From contig JBEDUQ010000229.1 in assembly GCA_040414855.1 (NCBI GenBank), positions 1 through 15,611 of the forward strand: a stretch of DNA of 15,611 bases, in the 5' to 3' direction. Under the pieces are notes generated by a model that ran no database searches, was not told the DNA's origin, and was given only the letters and a program-made list of their open reading frames with translations. This DNA comes from DASVXQ01 sp040414855. Its GTDB lineage: Bacteria > Actinomycetota > CALGFH01. This document shows, one piece after another, positions 11,751 to 15,611 of the stretch. Every line of letters starts with the position of its first letter. The stretch's first letter is position 1. The position numbers and the translations under genes were made by a program.

Positions 11751-14129
11751 GTGAGGATCGGCATCCTCGGAGGCGGCCCGGCCGGGCTCTACTTCGCCCT
11801 GCTGATGAAGAAGGCCGACCCGCGCCACCAGGTCCGGGTGATCGAGCGCAACCCGCCCGACGCGACCTTCGGCTGGGGAGTGGTGTTCTCCGAGGAGACG
11901 CTCGGGGCGCTGCGCGACGCCGACTACGAAACCTACGTCGAGATCACCGACACCTTCGCGAAGTGGAACGCCATCGACGTGCTCTACCGCGGCGAGACCA
12001 TCCGCTCGCGCGGGCACGCGTTCTCGGGCATCGCCCGCAAGCAGCTCCTGCGAATCCTCCAGTCGCGCTGCCGCCAGCTCGGCGTGCAACTGGAGTTCGA
12101 GCGCGAGGTCGCCGACCTCGAGCCGTTCAGCGGCGACGACCTCGTGGTCGCCGCGGACGGGGTCAACTCGCTCGCGCGCAGGCTGCTCGAGCCGCGCTTC
12201 GAGCCGAGCCTGGACCTGCACAGCACCAAATACGCCTGGTTTGGCGCCGACCTGGCCGTTGACGCGTTCACCTTCATCTTCCGCGACACCGAGCACGGCC
12301 TGTTCCAGGTCCACGCCTACCCGTTCGACGCCCATACCAGCACCTTCATCGTCGAGGCGCACGAGTCGACCTGGCGGCGGGCCGGCCTCGACCGGATGAC
12401 CGAGGAGGAGGGCCTGCGGTTCTGCGAGGACCTTTTCCGGCCCGAGCTCGGCGACCACAAGCTGCTGTCCAACCGGTCGATCTGGTTCAGCTTCGTGACC
12501 CTGCGGAACCGCAACTGGCACCACGGCAATGTCGTGCTGCTCGGCGACTCCGCGCACACCGCCCACTTCACCATCGGATCGGGGACCAAGCTCGCCATGG
12601 AGGACTCGATCTCGCTGGCGACCGCGTTCCTGCGCTATCCCCGCGACCTCGAAGCCGCGCTGACCTGGTACGAGCTGGACCGCCAGCCCGTCGTCGAGCG
12701 CTTCCAGGAGGCCGCGCGGGAGAGCGCGACGTACTTCGAGAGCGTGGCACGCTACGGCGGCTTCGAGCCCATCCAGTTCGCCTTCAACCTGCTCACCCGC
12801 AGCGGTCGCATCACCCACCTGGAGCTGGAGAAGCGCGATCCCCGCTTCGTCGCCTCGGTCGACCGCTGGTTCGCCCGAACCGCCAAGGTCCGCACCGCGC
12901 CACCGGCGGCCGATGCCTCGGCGAAGGACCGCGCCGTCGGGACCGCGGCCGGCGCCCCCGCGAAGGGCGCTGAGGGGGCTGGGGCCGGTCAGGCTGGGGC
13001 CGGTCAGGCTGGAGCCGGCGCCCCCACGAAGGGCCCCGGGGCAGCTCGGGCCGGTCAGGCTGCGGCCGGGCAGGCCGCCGGGCAGGCCGGGTCGGGTCGC
13101 CGCACCGGGGATTTGCGCGGGCCCCTGCTCGCCCCACCGCCGCTGTTCGCGCCGTTCACCGTGGGTGGGATCGAGCTGCCGAACCGGGTGGTGCTGTCGC
13201 CGCCGTCCGAGGACGACGCCGTCGAGGGCCGGCTCGGCGAGCGGAGCCAGGAGGAGCTCGAGCGTGCGGTCGCCGCCGGTGCGGGGCTGGTGCTTAGCGA
13301 GCACGTCGCCGTGTCCGCCGACGGCCGCATCACCCCAGGCACGCCAGGGCTCTACGACGACGAGCAGGCGGCCGCGTGGCGAGCCGTTGTCGAACGCGCG
13401 CGGTCGGCCGGGAACGCGCGCATCGGCATCCGCCTGTCCCACGCGGGCCGGCGGGGGTCCACCCGGCCCCGGCGGAGCGGCATCGACCGCCCGCTCCGCC
13501 TCGGTGGCTGGCCGCTGCTTGCCCCCTCCCCTATCCCCTACCTCGCCGGTGGTCCGGTCCCCCGCGAGCTGACCGAGCCCGAGCTTGGCCAGGTCGCCGA
13601 GGCGTTCGCGGCCGCGGCCGCCCGGGCCGCGAACGCGGGCTTCGACCTGCTCGCGCTCGACGCCGCGCACGGCTACCTGCTCGCCAGCTTCCTGTCGCCA
13701 CTTACCAACCGGCGCGAGGACGCGTACGGCGGCTCGCCGGAACGGCGGCTCCGCTTCCCGCTCGAGGTCGTCGACGCCGTCCGGGCGGCCTGGCCGTCCG
13801 ACCGGCCGCTGGCCGTGACGCTGCAAGCCGACGACTGCACCCCCCGCGGTCTCCAGCTCGACGACGCCGTCCAGATCGCCGTGCGGCTCCGGGAGCACGG
13901 GTGCGACCTGGTCGAGGTGGCGTCCGGGTGGACGATCCCGGCCGACCGCCCCGACTACCGCCGCTATTACCTCGTCCCGGCGAGCGACCGGATCCGGAAC
14001 GAGGCCGGCGTGGCGACCATCGCCGGCGGCAACCTGACCACCGCCGACGACGTCAGCACGATCCTGGCGGCTGGCCGCGCCGACCTGTGCCTGCTCGACC
14101 CGAGGTTGTATGCGGGCGTCGAGGGTTGA
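11751..14129 (+). CDS. Bifunctional FAD monooxygenase / OYE-like protein, salicylyl-CoA 5-hydroxylase family
   Basis: 792 residues from a GTG at 11751 with GGAGGAG upstream. Residues 1-375 are a class A flavin monooxygenase: GGGPAG (7-12), WGVVFSEETLGALRDAD (42-58), DG motif (Asp136-Gly137) and GDSAHTAHFTIGSGTKLAME (265-284). This half closely fits SdgC-type salicylyl-CoA 5-hydroxylase and 2-aminobenzoyl-CoA monooxygenase/reductase, which act on aromatic CoA thioesters with NAD(P)H and O2. A Gly/Ala-rich linker (about 381-455) leads to an Old Yellow Enzyme-type barrel (463-792). The barrel keeps SHAG (563-566), HGYLLASFLSP (640-650) and AYGGS (658-662). It has Asp637 where the first active-site His is usual, EDD where the early Tyr is usual, and LD where the late FMN-contacting Gly-Arg is usual. 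It also stops right after DPRLYAGVEG, earlier than family members. The hydroxylase half is probably active, the OYE half doubtful. Confidence 0.85.
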   Translation: MRIGILGGGPAGLYFALLMKKADPRHQVRVIERNPPDATFGWGVVFSEETLGALRDADYETYVEITDTFAKWNAIDVLYRGETIRSRGHAFSGIARKQLLRILQSRCRQLGVQLEFEREVADLEPFSGDDLVVAADGVNSLARRLLEPRFEPSLDLHSTKYAWFGADLAVDAFTFIFRDTEHGLFQVHAYPFDAHTSTFIVEAHESTWRRAGLDRMTEEEGLRFCEDLFRPELGDHKLLSNRSIWFSFVTLRNRNWHHGNVVLLGDSAHTAHFTIGSGTKLAMEDSISLATAFLRYPRDLEAALTWYELDRQPVVERFQEAARESATYFESVARYGGFEPIQFAFNLLTRSGRITHLELEKRDPRFVASVDRWFARTAKVRTAPPAADASAKDRAVGTAAGAPAKGAEGAGAGQAGAGQAGAGAPTKGPGAARAGQAAAGQAAGQAGSGRRTGDLRGPLLAPPPLFAPFTVGGIELPNRVVLSPPSEDDAVEGRLGERSQEELERAVAAGAGLVLSEHVAVSADGRITPGTPGLYDDEQAAAWRAVVERARSAGNARIGIRLSHAGRRGSTRPRRSGIDRPLRLGGWPLLAPSPIPYLAGGPVPRELTEPELGQVAEAFAAAAARAANAGFDLLALDAAHGYLLASFLSPLTNRREDAYGGSPERRLRFPLEVVDAVRAAWPSDRPLAVTLQADDCTPRGLQLDDAVQIAVRLREHGCDLVEVASGWTIPADRPDYRRYYLVPASDRIRNEAGVATIAGGNLTTADDVSTILAAGRADLCLLDPRLYAGVEG
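12951..13082 (+). repeat. Two in-frame 66-bp imperfect tandem repeats in the interdomain linker
   Basis: Units at 12951-13016 and 13017-13082 both begin GGCGCCCCCNCGAAGGGC and carry GGGCCGGTCAGGCT. In the first unit a 15-bp element GGGGCCGGTCAGGCT is repeated twice in a row (12981-12995, 12996-13010). They encode 22-residue repeats beginning GAPAKG and GAPTKG (residues 401-444), Gly/Ala/Gln-rich, between the monooxygenase and OYE halves. The length is a multiple of three, so the frame is kept. Confidence 0.7.
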
Positions 14130-14190
14130 CCATCCGGGCACACCACCGGCACGCTTGAGGTCGATGGAGCCGATCCCGCTGGTACGCAAC

Positions 14191-14212
14191 CGCGCCCTGG
14201 ACTACGGGCGCG
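14191..14212 (+). terminator. Hairpin downstream of the monooxygenase/OYE gene, possible terminator
   Basis: CGCGCCC (14191-14197) pairs perfectly with GGGCGCG (14206-14212) around TGGACTAC, 62 bp after the stop codon. It is followed by TGGTGACTTCTGG with no T-run. The gap from 14130 to 14321 otherwise holds no supported gene and must contain the carbonic anhydrase promoter. Confidence 0.35.
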
Positions 14213-14321
14213 TGGTGACTTCTGGCTGTCCATCGGCCCGGGCGCTGCGCGCCGCCGGCTGACCCCGTCGGTCCGCCCGGGCCTGGCACATCCCCCAGAT
14301 CAGCCCGTCCTTGGAGGCTCC

Positions 14322-14816
14322 ATGTCCGTCACGGACCAGTTGCTCGAGCACAACGACGACCACGCACGCGATTTCTCCACCGGCGACCTGCCCATGCCCC
14401 CTGGCAAGAACGTCGCCGTGGTCGCCTGCATGGACGCACGCCTCAACGTCTATGCCATCCTCGGCCTCAACGCCGGCGAGGCGCACGTCATCCGCAACGC
14501 CGGTGGCGTGGTCACCGACGACGTCATCCGTTCGCTGCTCATCTCGCAGCGCCTGCTCGGCACCCGCGAGATCGTGCTCATCCACCACACCGACTGCGGC
14601 ATGCTCACGTTCAAGGACGACGACGTGAAGGCGGCCGTCCAATCGGACACCGGCCTCAAGCCGCCGTTCGCCCTCGAGGCGTTCGGCGACCTCGACACCG
14701 ACGTCCGCCAGTCGATCGCGCGCATCAAGGCGAGCCCGTTCGTGCCCAACAAGGACTCGATCCGCGGGTTCGTCTACGACGTCTCGACCGGCAAGCTCCG
14801 AGAGGTCGGCGCCTAG
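14322..14816 (+). CDS. canA: Beta-carbonic anhydrase, Rv1284-like
   Basis: 164 residues, close in length and sequence to M. tuberculosis Rv1284. Zinc ligands are Cys36 (ACMDARL), His89 and Cys92 (HHTDCGM); Asp38 and Arg40 form the conserved Asp-Arg pair. HVIRNAGGVVTDDVIRSLLI (55-74) and QRLLGTREIVLIHHTDCGML (76-95) are near-identical family blocks, as is the ending RGFVYDVSTGKLREV. It is a cytosolic enzyme interconverting CO2 and bicarbonate, supplying bicarbonate to carboxylases and controlling pH. The start ATG is preceded by TTGGAGG 4 bases upstream. It is convergent with the CobC-like gene and their stop codons share CTAG at 14813-14816. Confidence 0.95.
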   Translation: MSVTDQLLEHNDDHARDFSTGDLPMPPGKNVAVVACMDARLNVYAILGLNAGEAHVIRNAGGVVTDDVIRSLLISQRLLGTREIVLIHHTDCGMLTFKDDDVKAAVQSDTGLKPPFALEAFGDLDTDVRQSIARIKASPFVPNKDSIRGFVYDVSTGKLREVGA

Positions 14817-15611
14817 ATCGAGGTCGGGGTCGAACCGAGGATCTCGCCCAGAGTCTCGACCAGGAGCCGGTTGTCGGGCGGACTGCGAACCGCCACCCGT
14901 AGGTGGTGGGCGCCAAGTCCTGGGAAGGTGTCGGCGCGGCGAACCGCGATGCCGCGCCGCGCCAACTCAGCCCGAACTCGCGGTCCGTCCGGCACCCGGA
15001 GCAGCAGGAAGTTCGCCGCCGAGGGCCAGACCCGCACGCCGGGCAAGCCTGCCAGCCCGGCCGCGAACTCCGCCCGCGCCCCTTGGATGGATCTCGCCAG
15101 CGCGGTCGCCTCCGCGCTGCCCGCGGTCCCGCTGGTTTCCCCGCGGCCGGAGGCTTCCGCGCAGCCGGTGGTTTCCCCGCAGCCGGCGGCTTCCCCGCGG
15201 CCGGTGGCTTCCGCGCGGCCGGCGGAGGTCTGGCGTGCCCATGCCTCCAGGGCGGCGCACGCGGGCGCGTTGACACTCCACGGCTGACGCGCCGCGCGAA
15301 CGGCGGCGGCGATGCCGGGCGGGGCGAGCAGGTAGCCGGCCCGAAGACCGGGCAGCGACCAGAGCTTGGTGAGGCTCCGGACCACGACCAGGCCCGGGAG
15401 ATTGGCGCCAGCACCGGCCAGGCTCTCCGGTTCCCCGGGCACGAATTCCATGAACGCCTCGTCGACGATCAGCACGCGGCCGGTCCTTGCCAACCCGAGG
15501 AGCACCGCGGCCGGGTCGAGTGTCCCCGTGGGGTTGTTCGGATTGCAGACGACCACCAGGTCGGCCTCGTCCGGAACCGCCGAGGGGTCGAGCGTGAAGC
15601 GGTCCGGGTCG
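14813..15611 (-). CDS. cobC: PLP-dependent class I/II aminotransferase, CobC (threonine-phosphate decarboxylase)-like, 5' end missing
   Basis: About 265 C-terminal residues are visible and the start lies beyond the right edge. Landmarks in order are VVVCNPNNPTGTL (PLP-phosphate and Asn contact), VLIVDEAFMEFVPGEPESLA (Asp to the PLP nitrogen), VVVRSLTKLWSLPGLRAGYL with the Schiff-base lysine in SLTK, ANFLLLRV, and the carboxylate-binding arginine in HHLRVAVR. DEAFMEF and RSLTKLWSLPGLRAGY are more like CobC/CobD than HisC. CobD decarboxylates L-threonine-O-3-phosphate to the aminopropanol phosphate used in cobalamin assembly; a histidinol-phosphate aminotransferase role is the alternative. An insertion of hexapeptide repeats rich in Gly, Glu and Ala lies between ALEAWARQ and ALARSIQGAR. 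The rest of any cobalamin cluster would be to the right. Confidence 0.82.
   Translation of the reverse strand, partial: DPDRFTLDPSAVPDEADLVVVCNPNNPTGTLDPAAVLLGLARTGRVLIVDEAFMEFVPGEPESLAGAGANLPGLVVVRSLTKLWSLPGLRAGYLLAPPGIAAAVRAARQPWSVNAPACAALEAWARQTSAGRAEATGRGEAAGCGETTGCAEASGRGETSGTAGSAEATALARSIQGARAEFAAGLAGLPGVRVWPSAANFLLLRVPDGPRVRAELARRGIAVRRADTFPGLGAHHLRVAVRSPPDNRLLVETLGEILGSTPTSI
15137..15226. repeat. Five tandem 18-bp repeats inside the CobC-like gene
   Basis: Units start at 15137, 15155, 15173, 15191 and 15209, with consensus TTCC(C/G)CGC(G/A)GCCGG(T/C/A)GG(C/T). The last unit diverges at its end. On the coding (minus) strand they give hexapeptides such as CGETTG, CAEASG and RGETSG, with diverged copies on either side. 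The period is a multiple of three, so the enzyme frame is kept. Confidence 0.8.

Noticed and set aside
11628..14189. 853-codon minus-strand open frame antisense to the monooxygenase/OYE gene
   Set aside because: No recognisable domain. The repeated LTGPS stretch is only the complement of the linker repeats; typical shadow in high-GC DNA.
14164..14262. 32-codon plus-strand frame beginning MEPIPLVRNRALDYG
   Set aside because: A weak GAGG precedes the ATG, but there is no recognisable family, and the frame contains the hairpin at 14191-14212. Too short to support without homologues.
15137..15226. Repeat array as a possible CRISPR
   Set aside because: Units are 18 bp, directly adjacent with no spacers, and in frame inside a PLP enzyme gene.

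Overview
The window looks like chromosomal DNA of a high-GC actinomycete-type bacterium. By eye it is about 70% G+C, with strong G/C preference at third codon positions and long stop-free antisense frames. Several proteins most resemble actinobacterial families: a beta-carbonic anhydrase close to Mycobacterium tuberculosis Rv1284, an N-acylamino-acid racemase of the Amycolatopsis type, a luciferase-like (LLM) oxidoreductase, a CobC-type PLP enzyme and a tiny Cys/His protein. I see no IS element, integrase, CRISPR array, tRNA or rRNA. The species is inference only.

Left part (1-4735, all genes on the minus strand). A VOC-fold protein runs off the left edge. Next is an unusual three-part protein made of a response-regulator receiver, a glutaredoxin-like fold and a thioredoxin-reductase-like flavoprotein; it lacks every expected redox cysteine pair. 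A small membrane-anchored Thr/Pro-rich protein overlaps its start by 68 bp, and a clear -35/-10 promoter lies upstream. Then come a dienelactone-hydrolase-like protein whose catalytic cysteine is glycine, a 464-bp gene-free stretch with a 21-bp palindrome and a 27-bp tandem repeat, and an SDR of the HSD10 (short-chain 3-hydroxyacyl-CoA dehydrogenase type 2) family.

Centre (4857-8705, plus strand). A TetR regulator, a COG3375-like GNAT acyltransferase, an enolase-superfamily N-succinylamino-acid racemase and an M20 deacylase are joined by 4-bp GTGA/ATGA/ATGA overlaps. This gene set matches the D-to-L amino-acid conversion pathway known from Geobacillus kaustophilus: N-succinylation of a D-amino acid, racemisation, then desuccinylation. 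Here the set carries its own TetR gene, with a palindromic operator candidate in front of it and the SDR divergent to it.

Right part (8727-15611). A 66-residue Cys/His protein faces the M20 gene. An NCS1 purine/cytosine-type permease ends at a strong hairpin terminator. A two-gene operon then encodes an LLM oxidoreductase and a fused salicylyl-CoA 5-hydroxylase-like monooxygenase/OYE protein; the OYE half looks degenerate. An Rv1284-like beta-carbonic anhydrase is convergent with a partial CobC-like aminotransferase, and both stop in the same CTAG. Three unrelated proteins (GNAT, hydroxylase fusion, CobC) carry Gly/Ala/Glu-rich insertions, two of them clearly built from in-frame DNA tandem repeats.
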